Source: Branchipolynoe longqiensis (Eukaryota > Annelida > Polychaeta > Phyllodocida > Polynoidae). From it: a stretch of DNA of 64,000 nucleotides. How positions within the stretch are numbered: the first letter of the stretch is position 1; each line of letters opens with the position of its first letter. The stretch covers positions 165,351,417 through 165,415,416 of the forward strand of contig CM059186.1 of NCBI GenBank assembly GCA_030323885.1, in the 5' to 3' direction. Shown one piece after another: positions 22,216 to 33,021 of this stretch. A program made the position numbers and the translations under genes. The notes beneath the pieces were generated by a model that saw only the letters and a program-made list of their open reading frames with translations, made no database searches and had not been told where the DNA came from.

Positions 22216-22835
22216 AGCTGAGATTCCTTCTACGTGGCATGGGGCATGCAGCATGCGGCATGCGGTATGCGGTATGCGAATGGGAAGATTCCTTCTACAT
22301 GGTATGTGGCATGCGGCATGTGGCACACGACTGGCTATATTTAACAAATAAAAATAATCAAGTATACTCCATACTGCACTGTACATGGCCTAATATGGCA
22401 TGTATATCTATGTAACTCTTGGTATGTCACCTGGAGGTTCCTACCTTTATAATTACCAAATTATAGATAAGTATTCATATTTTTGTGGCTCTGGTAGCAT
22501 TTTTACCAACCCGAACCCCCACCACCACCACTACCATATGTTTCCACTCAGAAGCCTTGTGCGTGACCGTTCCGTAATGCTCAGTTGCCTCTCCTAGTGT
22601 TAAACTAACGGACACAACAGACTCAGGTTTCTATTCACACCCTGCGTGCCGCATACCGCATGCCGCACCGATCGCTACAGGGACCGATCGAGTTGTCGCA
22701 TTCGCATTCGCATTCGCATTCGCATACCGCGTGTAAGGGTTGTATGTAGCCCATTGACTTCAAGGTGTTTCGATTTTCTGCCGCATTCACATTCGCATAC
22801 CGCATGCCGCATACCGTGTGTAAGGAATCTTAGCT
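22216..22835. mobile_element. MITE, family G, GCATACCGC subtype (620 bp)
   Basis: Ends AGCTGAGATTCCTTCTACGT and, inverted, AGCTAAGATTCCTTACACAC, with TAA on both sides (22213-22215, 22836-22838). Next to each end are arrays of GCATGCGG/GCGGTATGCG units, and CGCATT repeats at 22698-22725. The central body (22397-22510) is the reverse complement of 49870-49990 in another copy. No coding capacity. The TAA duplication suggests PIF/Harbinger. Confidence 0.8.
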
Positions 22836-23045
22836 TAAGGCTCCTGTGTGAATGGTTTGTTTGAAAGGAAATTAATATTGGACTCAAAGAAAAAAGATGC
22901 ACATAATTGTGAGTGTTGTTTTCAATATATTAAATATAGATACATATACATATCTATATATGTGTAATATAAGGATTATATGCTTTTTATGATTTATTTG
23001 CTTCTTCTACTCTCTATGTATATTTATATTCGAAATGTATACCAT

Positions 23046-23128
23046 TTTCTGCGGGCCTATCGGCAGAACCGTCACTTCCGGTGGTGATCCGCCCACCAGA
23101 TCGCCATTCGCCGCACAGATTTCAGCTT
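23046..23128 (-). other. Small coding-like island (uncertain)
   Basis: A short GC-rich stretch between microsatellites. On the minus strand it follows an AG (AAAAG) and precedes ATG-GTATAC, a possible donor site, and is open in a frame reading as ordinary globular protein. I do not recognise it. It may be an orphan exon or chance. Confidence 0.2.
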
Positions 23129-23189
23129 TTATATGCATATATATGTATATGCATACATATGTACATAAATACATAGCACATATGTACAA

Positions 23190-23455
23190 ATGTCTAGTAG
23201 TCTCGATGTCTAGATGTCTAGATGTCTAGATGTCTAGATGTCTAGATGTCTAGATGTCTAGATCTCCAGATGTCTAGATGTCTAGATGTCTAGATATCTA
23301 GATGTCTAGATGTCTAGATGCCTAGATGTCTAGATGTCTATATGTCTAGATGTCTAGATGTCTCGATGTCTAGATGTCTAGATCTCCAGATGTCTAGATG
23401 TCTAGATCTCTAGATGCCTAGATGTCTGGATGACTGGATGTCTAGATGTTTGAAT
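23190..23455 (+). repeat. 10-bp array, GATGTCTAGA
   Basis: About 26 units of GATGTCTAGA with point variants (CTCCAGATGT, CTAGATATCT). Each unit carries the 6-bp palindrome TCTAGA. The unit length is close to one turn of B-DNA. Confidence 0.95.
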
Positions 23456-24237
23456 GTCTGGAAACATGGATACATGAAAACAGGGATACATGAATACACG
23501 GATGGAGGAGGACATGGATTCCTGGAGTTTTGGCTGTGTGGTACACATATGTGGGTAAAAGAATCCGCAGATACCTAGATACATATAATATACATATAAA
23601 TAGATCTACACAAATACATAAACATATATACACAGATGCACAGATACACGCTACACAAAAATACAGGTACGCGCATTATACAGGTACACATAGACATACA
23701 TAGGTACACAATATATGTACTTAGGTATGTATATATGTACCTGTATATGCTGAGTCTTCAGCGCACCGATATACACAAATGCACAAATACACAATACACG
23801 CAAACACAATACCTTTTAAAATACCGAGATTGCATACATTAATGCACACCTCGTCCTTGTTCATTTGTTTCAAGGCGGCAATGTCAATACATTAAACCGA
23901 GTGTATACCATTGCTCACTGTGTGTGGGGTTAGTAGTTGTACTCAGTCCGTAAACTGCTACTTGTATTCTCAAACAAAGGCTGGGCTGCAAATACCACAA
24001 CCATCATACATGGCTAGATCTACAACTACGTCCCAGGCCAGGATACTTCGCCATCATGGTGTGATTGGGAATGAGAACTCGCTGGGTATGCCTCGTGGCA
24101 TAGCGTCGTGACGACTGGGACTCCTGCTGCTACTAGTAGTAGTAGTAGTAGTAGTTGTACTACTACTCCTACACAGAGAACGCAGCGTTCCCGATAACAA
24201 TGTCTCCCCGCATCCATCAATCAATCTCTCAACCACA
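23456..24237. other. Decayed microsatellite and unique DNA
   Basis: ATACA/CACAGATA-type simple sequence to about 23800, then unique DNA. A TAG trinucleotide run near 24133-24172 is followed by TAC units and could fold back. No gene. Confidence 0.5.
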
Positions 24238-24244
24238 ATGCTGA

Positions 24245-24500
24245 AAGCCCTCCATCGCACCTCCCCCCCCCCCTCCTCCGCCCCCCCCCCTCTCCTGTCC
24301 TCCTGCCTTCCTCCCACCTCCACCGCCCTCCCCCGCCCTCCCCCGCCATCCCCGCCATCCCTTTCCTCCCCCGGCCTCCCCCGACCTTCGCGCCCTCCCC
24401 GACCCTCCCCCGACCCTCCCCCGCCCTCCCCCGACCCCTCCTTCCCCGCCCTCCCCGCCATCCGTTTCCTCCCCTCGCCCTCCCCCACCTTCCCTCGGTC
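24245..24500. repeat. CCGCCCTCCCC polypyrimidine array
   Basis: Almost pure C and T on plus with irregular CCCTCCCCCGCC and CCTCCCCGAC units. Long G/E/R-rich minus-strand frames across it are shadows. Confidence 0.9.
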
Positions 24501-24511
24501 CATTTCGAATA

Positions 24512-24787
24512 TTATATTCTGCTATTATCATGCAGCAAAATAGGGATTATTATGGTAAAGAAAGGCCACGAGGGGGCAACGTCTACTGGATGTTGCTTCG
24601 GTCATGTTCTTATAATTCTTTGTAGTATCGGTCGTGGGTGCAGTTGTAGGTAGGATTGTTAAGGCTAGGGGGTGTTATATTTAATAATAATAACATCCCC
24701 TGGCCTAGGGTGGGCCGTTGGCCCCTCATGGCCTTTCTTTACCATACTAATCCTTATTCTGCTTCATGATAATAGCAGAACATAATA
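24512..24787. mobile_element. Foldback element made of DIRS-type inverted ends
   Basis: Left arm about 24512-24583 (ATTCTGCTATTATCATG, later GGTAAAGAAAGGCCACGAGG) mirrors right arm about 24711-24787 (inverse GGTAAAGAAAGGCCATGAGG). The stretch GGCCACGAGGGGGCAACGTC followed by TACTGGATGTTGCTT aligns with the 5' end of the DIRS-like element read from 30266 downward. It therefore looks like two DIRS ends with almost nothing between them. Confidence 0.6.
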
Positions 24788-24825
24788 TTATTGATGGTAA
24801 TCAGGCCACGAGGCCAACCGCTACT
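24788..24825 (+). repeat. DIRS-like inverted terminal repeat, right end
   Basis: 38 bp, exactly the reverse complement of 30229-30266. Beyond it the two ends diverge. Confidence 0.85.
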
Positions 24826-25435
24826 TTGTATTGCTGCTGTACCTCACGATTGTTTATCGTGTTAATAGCTGTATGTACCTTATCAGGTGCGGGCCACGAC
24901 TTGGAATTGAAAACGTATTTGCTTTCTCAAGGCATATTGAACAAACAAGTACAGTTTACATATAGAAACAAATAGGGGTGAACTGTCACAGTCTGCAACT
25001 AATTTAATATTGAGGATGGAACCTCACAAAATATATCATTAAAATGGGCATAAGTAGCTCTTCAAAGTTTCTCTGAAGAAAATGCTCCTGTGTATAGCAT
25101 GTTCATAATATTCAATTAAAACTACAGTAAAATAAAGAGATAATATTATTTTGCCTATAACATTGTACTGTTTGTATTCTGGAATTAGTCATTTTTACTG
25201 GTGAACCACCATGGTCTATTTAAACAAGAATCAAAATCAAAATCCTGGATATAGTTAATGAGAAATACCCAAAAATATGAAACAATCATGGTGTGTAGCA
25301 TCATTATAAGACATTACTCTAATGTACACACAGGGAGATGGGTTGTTGTTTTAGCAGTCTACACAAGGATGGCCACCGGAGGTGGGTGTGGGTGTGGGAT
25401 TTCTCTGTGTGTCTTATATCCACCACACAGTTTAT
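24826..25435. other. No recognisable gene
   Basis: AT-rich DNA inside the DIRS-like boundaries where its recombinase and 3' region would be expected. No recombinase motif was found on either strand. Confidence 0.4.
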
Positions 25436-25590
25436 GTGTATGTGCATATATACACATACATATATATATGCACACACATATATATGCATATATGCATAAA
25501 TATATATGCATATATGTGCATATAAATGCATATATGTGCATATAAACAGATATATATGTGCATATACGTATATATACATATATATATATG
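25436..25590. repeat. TATGCATA/TGTGCATA microsatellite
   Basis: Imperfect units. The TIR element that follows is inserted in it, since TA-rich sequence resumes at 26065. Confidence 0.9.
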
Positions 25591-26064
25591 GGTCAGGATC
25601 AGGAAAAGAGGCCAATTGGGGGAAGGTGTCGGCGTCGATCATTGGATGTCAGCGTCGATCGTCCTAATTATAGTTTAGCATTGACAGAGGTATTGGAAAG
25701 TCCTTAAATTTATCCTCAATGTAAAGGTAGAGAAAATACAACAAACTTATTTGTTTCTAGGATGATTTAATATAAAACAAAGAAATGCACTACACTATAA
25801 GAATTGCGATGATGACATCTGTTAAAGTTATCTGCATCAATCATTGGATGTCGGCGTCGATCGTCATAATTATAGTTTAGCATTGACAGGGGTGTTGCAA
25901 AGTCCTTAAATTTATCCTGAATGTAAAGGTAGAGAAAATACAACAACCTTATTTGTTTCTAGGATAATTTAATATAAAACAAAGAAATGCACCACACTTT
26001 AAGAAATGCGACGCCGACATCTTAAAAAACCCACCAATTGGCCCATTTTCGTGAGGCTGACTCA
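25591..26064. mobile_element. TIR element with internal ~200-bp tandem duplication
   Basis: Left end GGGTCAGGATCAGGAAAAGA then GGCCAATTGG and GTGTCGGCGTCGAT; the right end is the inverse (CGAAAATGGGCCAATTGGTG and ATGTCGGCGTCGC). Inside, 25628-25820 and 25829-26010 are two copies of one segment (shared ATTATAGTTTAGCATTGACA). It lies in a TA microsatellite, fitting a TA target. No coding capacity. Confidence 0.7.
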
Positions 26065-26089
26065 TATATATATATATACAGATATACAC

Positions 26090-26620
26090 CTCGAGTCGGC
26101 TAAAGTCGAGTTGGCTAAGGTCGAGTCGGCTAAACTTGAGTCGGCTAAAGTTGAGGTAAAGTCGAGCCGGGTTAAGGGTAAAGTCGAGCGGGGTAAAGTC
26201 GAGCCGTGTAAAGTCACGCCAGATAAACTCTGGCCAGGTAAAGCAGAGCGATGTAAAGTCGAGCCGGGTAGAGTCAAGCCAGGTAGAGCCGATCCGAGTA
26301 GATTCAAGCCGGGTAAAGTCGAGCCGGTTAAAGTCAAGCTGGGTAGAGTCGAGCCGGGTAAAGTAGAGTTCGGTAAAGTCGAGCCGGGTAAAGTCGAGAT
26401 GGGTAAAGTCAAGCCTGGTAAAGTCGAGCCGGGTAAAGTCGAGTCAGTTAAAGTCGAACAGGGTAAAGTCGAGGCGGGTTAGTCGAGCTGGGTAAAGTCA
26501 AGCCGGCTAAAGTCAAGCCTGGTAAAGTCAAGCCTGGTAAAATCGAGCCCGGTAAAGTTGAGCCCAGTGAAGTCGAGCTGGGTAAAGTCGACCCGTGTAA
26601 AGTCGGGGGTATTTCTGCAA
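26090..26620. repeat. 15-bp satellite, GGTAAAGTCGAGCCG
   Basis: About 35 units. Because 15 is a multiple of 3, both strands stay open: plus gives KVEPG repeats and minus gives STLPG repeats. This repeat-protein look is an artefact; the minus frame runs straight on from the truncated RNase H of the DIRS-like element. Confidence 0.95.
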
Positions 26621-27800
26621 ATTCCCAGATCTCTACTGTTTCTTCCTGACAAGTTGTCGACCTGGCCGATCGCCCTTTGTTAATACATGCTACCGTTGTG
26701 GAGTTATCGGCGAACACTCTTATGTGTCGCCTATTCAGTTGGTCGCCCTGATGTTGTAACATTCTGAGCACTGCTCTTAATTCAAGGACATTGGTGTGAG
26801 TGGAGCTGCTCACCTGCTTGGCCCACTGCTCCCAATAATGAGCTGTTTTGCCTGATCACATAGTAGCCGCACCCATCTACTGAGGCATCTGTGTAGATGC
26901 AAATATCTACTGGCCTCAGTGCATAGTTATCATGCCAGTACGCAAGATGTTCTCTCACTCTCCTGGGTAGCATACAGGTGTGCTCATAGTCACCCACCAC
27001 CGCTCTTAAGTTCCAGTTGAGTGCTCTCACTATGCTTTTTGTACCTATGTGCGCCCACCTGTTGCCCGGGTCCATGGCCACTAGCTTCCCTACCAGCCCG
27101 GCTAATAATTTTAATTTTATTTTGATCATCCCCATTACCTCCGAGATGAATTTCAAGAGTTTGTCACACTTGGTGGCTGGTATCATTGTGTTTATTACGT
27201 TCATTGTGTTTATTACGAAACCTAGGAATGTAAGTACTTTTGATGTTGACTTCTTTACATTAATGGTGAATCCCATTCTTTTAGGATTCCTAACGTTACC
27301 GTCACTGCTCTGTTAACCACCGTCTCACTTTGTCCCATAATAATAGTGTCGTCAATATAGAAACAGAACAGAATGTTATGATGTATATGGAGGTGGCTCA
27401 TGACTGCCTTCATAATTTTTGTGAAGATATGTGGCCCTGAGCCTAGCCTGTTCGGCAATACCCTGAACCTGAACCTTTTCCCTTCAAATATGAACTGTAG
27501 CAGATCCCTGTCCACTTCCCGTATTTCTCTTCGGTGGTATGCTTGGGAAATGTCAATGCTAGCTAGCCATGCCCCGCTGTGCACCAGCTGCATTGCCATT
27601 GCTAATTGTTCCATTTTTAAATGTCTGTGAGTTACTTTTTCATTCAATTTAGAGAAGTTTTGTATCGGTGTGAAACTCCCATCTTAGTTGGGTCTTAAGA
27701 AGAGCTGTGATACAAACGTCCTGTCTTTTGCTTCTGCTTTTCTATTATATTCTGTTCTAACATTTCTCATATCTTACTTTCCAGCACTCGTTCTTTATCT
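26606..27800 (-). pseudogene. DIRS-type reverse transcriptase / RNase H, broken
   Basis: Reverse transcriptase and RNase H of a DIRS-like element, which copy the element's RNA into DNA. Three minus-strand frames in succession carry it. The first (27255-27647) has SIDISQAYH (catalytic Asp 32) and YIDD at residues 97-100. The second (26782-27276) has FLGF and then YTDAS of RNase H (Asp 130). The third (26448-26813) has the RNase H Glu 11 and ADNSTT (Asp 36). Shifts between frames occur near 27265 and 26800. The RNase H is cut off after its IWEF motif at about 26620, where the satellite starts. The spacing KMEQLAMAMQ to AYH matches DIRS, not LTR, polymerases. Confidence 0.85.
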
Positions 27801-27957
27801 TTACAGTCTGAGGCTGGCATGAAAGTCTGGCATGGTATTCCATCCAGTTCTATGGAGATACCTTTTACCATTTGTCTCACCCACTGTAATGTTCTCCCAT
27901 TCCCTGCCATTATGGGAGACCCCGTCTGCCATGAAACTGTTTGAGTTGTTACTTACT

Positions 27958-28913
27958 TCTATTGTCTTCCCGACCTACCCCGGTATGTGTTGTTGCTGCG
28001 CCATAGCTCGTCCTGCCTCCCCCCCCCCCCATCTGCCCAATGGTGGTGTGTTGTTCTCGCCTCCTCCTGCCTGGGTCTCGGGATGTAGGTTTGTGATGGG
28101 TGGCGGCCCCACCCCTGGCCACCTTTGAAGTTTCCCATCCTGTGCACATTGTTTTGCTTGACAAAGCCCCTCATGATGGAGTTGCCAGTTTTCTGGTTTG
28201 TTTCCAGTACCATTAGTTGGGTGGCCAGGTCTTCACCAAATAGATAGCGGAATATCTGGTCCCCATCTTTTTTCGCCAATGGCTTGATCTGTAGTAGCAG
28301 TGTGGGCCGTATGTTGTCCCTACGTAATCCCAGCAGTGTGCCTGTTAGTGCACACCAGCACTTTCAGGGTTGTTACCAGAGCACTGACTAGTTCTTTCAT
28401 TTCCAGTGGCTGTCCGCTCTCTATCCCGTCCAGGGCTAGTGCGATGGGCCTGGCAACAAACTATACACCCCACTGGGCTATTTCCAGAGCCATGTCATTG
28501 TCCCTGGTCCTCACGAGCATTGTCGGGTCCAGCTCCGGGTTCACTCTGGTTTTGTGCAAACAGTCCAGGTTTGCCGGCCTGGGCAATGTGATGCAGACCT
28601 TTGCTATTTCCATTCTGGATAGTGGATTCTTCCACAGGGTGTTGACTAGTTTTGCTGTATTTTCCGCCACCTTGCCGCCTTCTGCATCCAATGGAGCTTT
28701 CTCTGCCAGAATGAACTGTTCTAAATATGAACTCGGACCTTCCTCCTTCTTGGCAAACATGGCGGCCGTGCTGGGACCTGAGTCTGTGGAGGTGGTGGCG
28801 CTGGTGGTAGCGGTGTCCCCACTGACCATGGTGGCGGTGGAGTCATCTGAGGTGGTGCACGTTCTGAGTAGGCTGGCGGCGCATCCCTGCGCATGGCTTG
28901 CCTCCTGGGCCAT
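27958..28913 (-). pseudogene. DIRS-type gag-like protein, broken
   Basis: Upstream of the polymerase, as gag is in DIRS elements. The first part (28461-28913, 150 residues) has a serine- and threonine-rich start and then the conserved-looking block LPRPANLDCL to ALEIAQ, which resembles the region shared by DIRS1-like gag proteins. A stop (TAG) closes it at 28461; a frameshift follows, and the rest (27959-28279) ends in a glycine-, arginine- and proline-rich tail suited to nucleic acid binding. The family match is from memory of DIRS gag proteins. Confidence 0.6.
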
Positions 28914-30228
28914 CTGAATGCTGACGGCCTTGGCCTGGGTGTGCCTGGTATCAGGAAAGGCAGGGTGCTCCCTCCTGTGATGGCAGGGGGGAGGGTCCTC
29001 CCGTCCAGTTGATGGGGTACCCGGCCCGCCTGTCCCTTATATCCACCTGAAGCTCGGCCCTGCATGGGTCCAGCCTTTCCAACTCTGTGATCAGAGTTGG
29101 GATGTATTCCGGCCCCCTCCACTGGTCCCCACAGAGGCGGTCCGGTGGGAGGGCTGAACGTCTGTGTCAGATCCACTACCACCATTGGTAAGCCGCTGTG
29201 GAGGCCCCCCAGTGGGTGATGTGGAGGCTAGGACCAGCCTGTGGGATCCCCATTTGTCCCCTGTCGTTACTGCGCCATCCTCTGGGGTGCTGTTCAACAT
29301 GCTGCCTGTGGTAGACGGGGTGTCCACCCTCTCGTCCTGTGTTGGGGTGTCCGCTCCCCGTTCACTGGTGTATATCGCCAAGCTCTCTTCTGACTTGTGC
29401 TGCACAAGAACGAATAAGGCCCCCACCGGTGACTCCGTGCGCCGTCTTTCCACCACCTTGACGAATCCTGCCAACAGGCTAGCGGCCCTGTTGCCCTTGT
29501 CGGAGGGGTAGCAGCTACCAAACGGTGATGGTGAGGGTGTGCATGACATATGATATGCCATATTGGGTTATTTGGAGACAAGTGCAGTTGGCATGCCTAA
29601 TTTTGCGCCTTGTGGGTAGCAAGCATCCCTTGCAAGGCAGGAGACTCCAAGCCCTGGTATCGTCTTTAATTAAATTAGGTGATGAGGCCGATTATTCGGT
29701 CCTCCATCACCTTCTGAGTTCACCCACCTGTTGCTCACCTCGCCTCTGGTGACCTATCCCATGACCTCCACCCCGGCTCCCCGGCCGAGCCACTCCTGCG
29801 CCCAGCGTCCAGGGACCCGGTGCATAGGAGGGGGGTCGGGGGTGTCAGTGCATGCACCCATCCACAAAGTTGCAGCCCGCAACCCCAGCCGGGGTTTGGG
29901 TGGGATCCTTGATCCCTGGCATGAAATGCTGACAGACATGCTCAAGGCAACGAATGTCTAACCTCTGCTGGTTGTAGCAACAGAACCACCATGCAGAGGT
30001 TAAGAGTGCCCGTTCGTCGGTGCACTATACCTGTTTGTTGGGTCATGCCGTAGCATGGGGCCAGCCGGCCCTGCCGCCAGAGGCGGCTACTTGCCTCCCA
30101 CCGGGTTGGCGTTCTGCCTTGCCACCAGAGGTGGCGAGGCACCCGCTAACAGCAGAGCGCCTGCTTTGATGTGTTGCACACACGAAAGCTAATCCAAAAG
30201 TGACAAGAACACAACCAAAGCAACATTC
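28914..30228. other. 5' region of the DIRS-like element
   Basis: GC-rich for its surroundings. Overlapping frames on both strands (28721-29185, 29091-29561, 29164-29511) have no domain. It probably contains the leader and the first part of gag, too decayed to read. 30060-30140 holds two GCCACCAGAGGNGG-like short repeats. Confidence 0.4.
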
Positions 30229-30266
30229 AGTAGCGGTTGGCCTCGTGGCCTGATTACCATCAATAA
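30229..30266 (-). repeat. DIRS-like inverted terminal repeat, left end
   Basis: Perfect inverse of 24788-24825; it marks the 5' end of the minus-strand element. Confidence 0.85.
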
Positions 30267-31012
30267 TCCAGTCCCGCCCTCAACATGGGCAAACCCCAAT
30301 TTCTTATCTCATAAGGTTGGCTGGGAATGTGGGTCAAATGGAGATTGTCTGTTTGTGTGTCTGACTGCGCGCACTGCGCGGTCTCACCCCACCCCGCCCC
30401 ACTTCCAGCCCAACCCGCCTCGCCCCGCCACACCCATCCCTGTCTGTCCCGCCCCTCTTTTCCAAGCCCCACCCTGCCTCGCCTCGGTGGGGCTTGGAAA
30501 TGATCTTTTTTCGGCGTCCCGCACTGCCCCGTCCCGCCTCGCCCTGTCCCATGCTGTTAGTTGGCACATCGCAATGATGCATGTTCCAATTGCTGCGACC
30601 TGCTGCTGCTGCGGTTTCTGCTGCTGGTGTGCGGTATGATGAAGGTGCGGATGATGGATAAACCCTGTACGTTTGAACTCCATCTCTAACAGAATAGATT
30701 TGTGCCGCATGCAATCTTGTATTGCAATATGGGCACCAATCTCAGCCAGTTGCTGATGACACTGTGACGGGGCATGGTAAGTGTGTCTGTGTTGCGGGGG
30801 TGGGTGGATGGAAGGCAGTGGTGCTTGCGCCTGTTCGCTGGGTGATCCTAGTCGATGATTATAAGTGGTAAGCTAAATAGATTTTGTTCTGTGAGATAAT
30901 TGACTTGTGGTAAAATATCAGTTGCTGTTTTATTATTCGCAATGATGCATGTTCCAATTGATGCTACCCCGCCCTCCCCCGCCATCAAAAAGTTCATTTT
31001 CTTACATTCCTA
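30267..31012. other. No recognisable gene; CCCCGCC-rich patch
   Basis: A C-rich patch at 30380-30560 with irregular CCCCGCC units gives open frames on both strands. A duplicated CGCAATGATGCATGTTCCAA occurs at 30571 and 30939. Confidence 0.5.
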
Positions 31013-31015
31013 TTT

Positions 31016-31255
31016 TTGTGGGCAATTGATCCATATCCAAGTCATCACAAGAACAGTGGAATTACTCAGAATTAAAATTACTTTCAGGTAAAAAACTTGT
31101 ATTTTAATTAAATATTTTGAGTGGCGTTTAGGGGGGTTTGCGCATGAACTCTCTCTCTCATTATATATATATATATATATAGATATATAACAACATACAA
31201 CATATATATATATATAGTCCCTATATGTAATATATATATATATATAATAAAATCT
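31016..31255. repeat. Dispersed repeat fragment and TA microsatellite
   Basis: 31016-31088 (reverse complement) resembles 42682-42745: AGTAATTTTAATTC followed by CTTGTGATGA. The TA-rich stretch 31160-31255 contains CCCTATATGTAATATATATA, also found at 43062-43081. Confidence 0.55.
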
Positions 31256-31430
31256 AGATGAGTGCTTTGTTTTAGAAAATGCAATGCTTTCACCAGACAA
31301 TACAGCTCTAATCAACAAATGCAACATCAGCAAAACCGCAGACGCACAAATAGAGATCACCCTGTAAAACCAAATCAGAATTTCATCTTAATGGCGCCGA
31401 ACCTTGCTGGATATCAACTGTGTAGGGCTA

Positions 31431-31760
31431 GATGGAATTGCCGAATGAGTTGAGCGTCCGTCTCCCGTTTTAGTAGATCATGAGATTCGAACCCTTTGGT
31501 CGAGCCAAAGCAATGACTTAAAAATTGATACTTGTCGCTACCCAGCCAATCGCTCGGCATTATTATGATCGGGCAAGGACTGATTGGCTCAATGTCAGGA
31601 TAATGTGACTGAGTGGGATATCAGGTCATGGTCCTGGCAGCCTGGTCTTCCAGTGGCACACCACTATGAAGTCGCCATGAGTGTGCACTGTCAAAAGTCG
31701 GTACCCATCCTGGTATGACCGTAGATGTTGCCAGGATGTAAAACTCCAACAACCAACAGA
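31431..31760 (+). mobile_element. SINE, type B head, full length
   Basis: The type B tRNA-like head (GCCGAATGAGTTGAGCGTCC, B box GATTCGAACCC) is joined to GTCGAGCCAAAGCAATGACT, the common body, and a tail (GTAAAACTCCAACAACCAAC). It is one of the two most complete copies with this head. Confidence 0.85.
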
Positions 31761-32150
31761 CTGTGTAGTCTCCATTGGCGGCATTGTGTGCACGGCCATA
31801 TAAGGGCCTGCTTCGGCTGAGGCAGTGACCACTGTGAAACCTGCTGTCCATCCAGTGCCCCTCATCTCCTGACCCAATGCCACTATGCATTCACAGCTGG
31901 AGTCGCATAATGAGGGGAAGCCTTCGGCCGCTCCACTCGCAGCGCCCCCAGCGGTAAATATGTGCAGCCGAGACATGCGCCGCCAGGGTGTTCCGTGTGC
32001 GCATGACCGCGGACTCGCGGTGCACCATGGGATGCCTGCAAATAGCCACACAATATGGAGAGGGGAACGCGGGCTGAGCCAATTATATTCCACAACCATC
32101 GGTGGGGCTCCGTATATATACATAGATACGGGGGCCAATATATATCTACA
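31761..32150. other. No recognisable gene
   Basis: Frames of up to 180 residues on minus overlap the neighbouring SINE and have no domain. Ends in TA-rich DNA. Confidence 0.4.
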
Positions 32151-32154
32151 TATA

Positions 32155-32661
32155 CAGTATAACCCCATTAAACCAAGCTCGGTTAAACAAAATGATCTTT
32201 TTTCGGCGGCCCGTCAAATACTACCACTTATCATATACAAAAGTTGGTTAAACCAAAGTCAGTTAATCCAAACTATCGGTGAATCCAAACAAAATTGTCA
32301 GACCCCAGGCCACTTCCAGTACAGTTAAACCAAACTTTCATGTGGTTGTAAGGTCATCTGAGACCCCCCCGCCCCCAACTTTTTTATATGATAAATGGTA
32401 ATATTTTGCCGGGCTGCCGAAAAACGTTTGGATTAACCGATCATTTGGGTTAACCAAGTTTGGTTTAACGGGGTTATACTGTATATACATAAAAAACAAT
32501 AAACAAAGTGTCCACATACACTGTATATTACATTCATAATGCACCCGCATTTTTGCCAAAGCCAAGTCAAAGTCAAAGCCAAAGCTTGGTTAAACCAATG
32601 ATCGGTTAATCCAAACAAATTTCTAGGGTCCCTTCAAGTTTGGTTTAACATGGTTATACTG
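32155..32661 (-). mobile_element. pogo/Tigger-like MITE, compound form, inverted copy
   Basis: Same structure as 13103-13616 in the opposite direction: outer ends CAGTATAACCCCATTAAACC and inverse, TA flanks, third terminus inside at about 32460-32481. The blocks map one to one, with point differences and small indels. Confidence 0.8.
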
Positions 32662-32663
32662 TA

Positions 32664-32825
32664 TATTGAAACCTCTAAATCGACTGACCGTGGGGCCGAC
32701 TTAGGGAGGTGGTCTGTTTAGAGAGTTAGAATATCCTTATAAAGGTATTGTTGGGACCCAAATTAAGCGATCGATATAGGGCAGTGGTCGATCTGTGGAG
32801 GGGTCGGTATAGAGAGGTTTTACTG
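32664..32825 (+). mobile_element. Short pogo-like MITE (CTAAATCG ends)
   Basis: Left end GAAACCTCTAAATCGACTG, right end inverse (GGTCGGTATAGAGAGGTTTT then ACTG), TA flanks. Related to 56584-56730. It abuts the compound pogo-like element. Confidence 0.7.
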
Positions 32826-32929
32826 TATACATATACAAACAGGGCCAATATATATATATATATAAATACATACATCCGGGGCACTATATATACATATTTA
32901 CGGGACCAATATATATATATATATATATA

Positions 32930-33011
32930 AACACAAGCTACAGTACAAAAGAGAGAAAGACAATGAATGTGGGTTGAGATAATATATTCTCTGGCATAGG
33001 GAATATTTGCC
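32930..33011 (-). repeat. Ngaro 1 terminal repeat B2
   Basis: 82 bp, repeated at 33234-33315 (ACACAAGCTACAGTACAAAA through GGGAATATTTGCC). Confidence 0.9.
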
Positions 33012-33021
33012 CTAGCCTAAA

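Larger units (their letters stand above)
24788..30266 (-). mobile_element. DIRS1-like YR retrotransposon, decayed, 5.5 kb
   Basis: Defined by perfect 38-bp inverted ends (24788-24825 and 30229-30266, starting TTATTGATGGTAATCAGGCC). DIRS elements have inverted terminal repeats and the order gag, RT, RNase H, then tyrosine recombinase. Here gag remnants lie at 27958-28913 and RT-RNase H at 26606-27800, both on minus, and no recombinase is present: after RNase H the sequence goes into a 15-bp satellite, a separate TIR element and a microsatellite. Frameshifts and stops show the copy is dead. Confidence 0.75.

Noticed and set aside
26006..26482. KVEPG-repeat protein on plus and STLPG-repeat protein on minus
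   Set aside because: Both come from a 15-bp satellite whose length is a multiple of three, so both strands stay open by arithmetic.
28300..29511. Plus-strand frames of 115-205 residues opposite the DIRS gag
   Set aside because: They are antisense to the gag-like region and carry no motif.
31626..32168. 180-residue minus-strand frame
   Set aside because: A third of it is translated SINE and the rest has no domain or conserved pattern.
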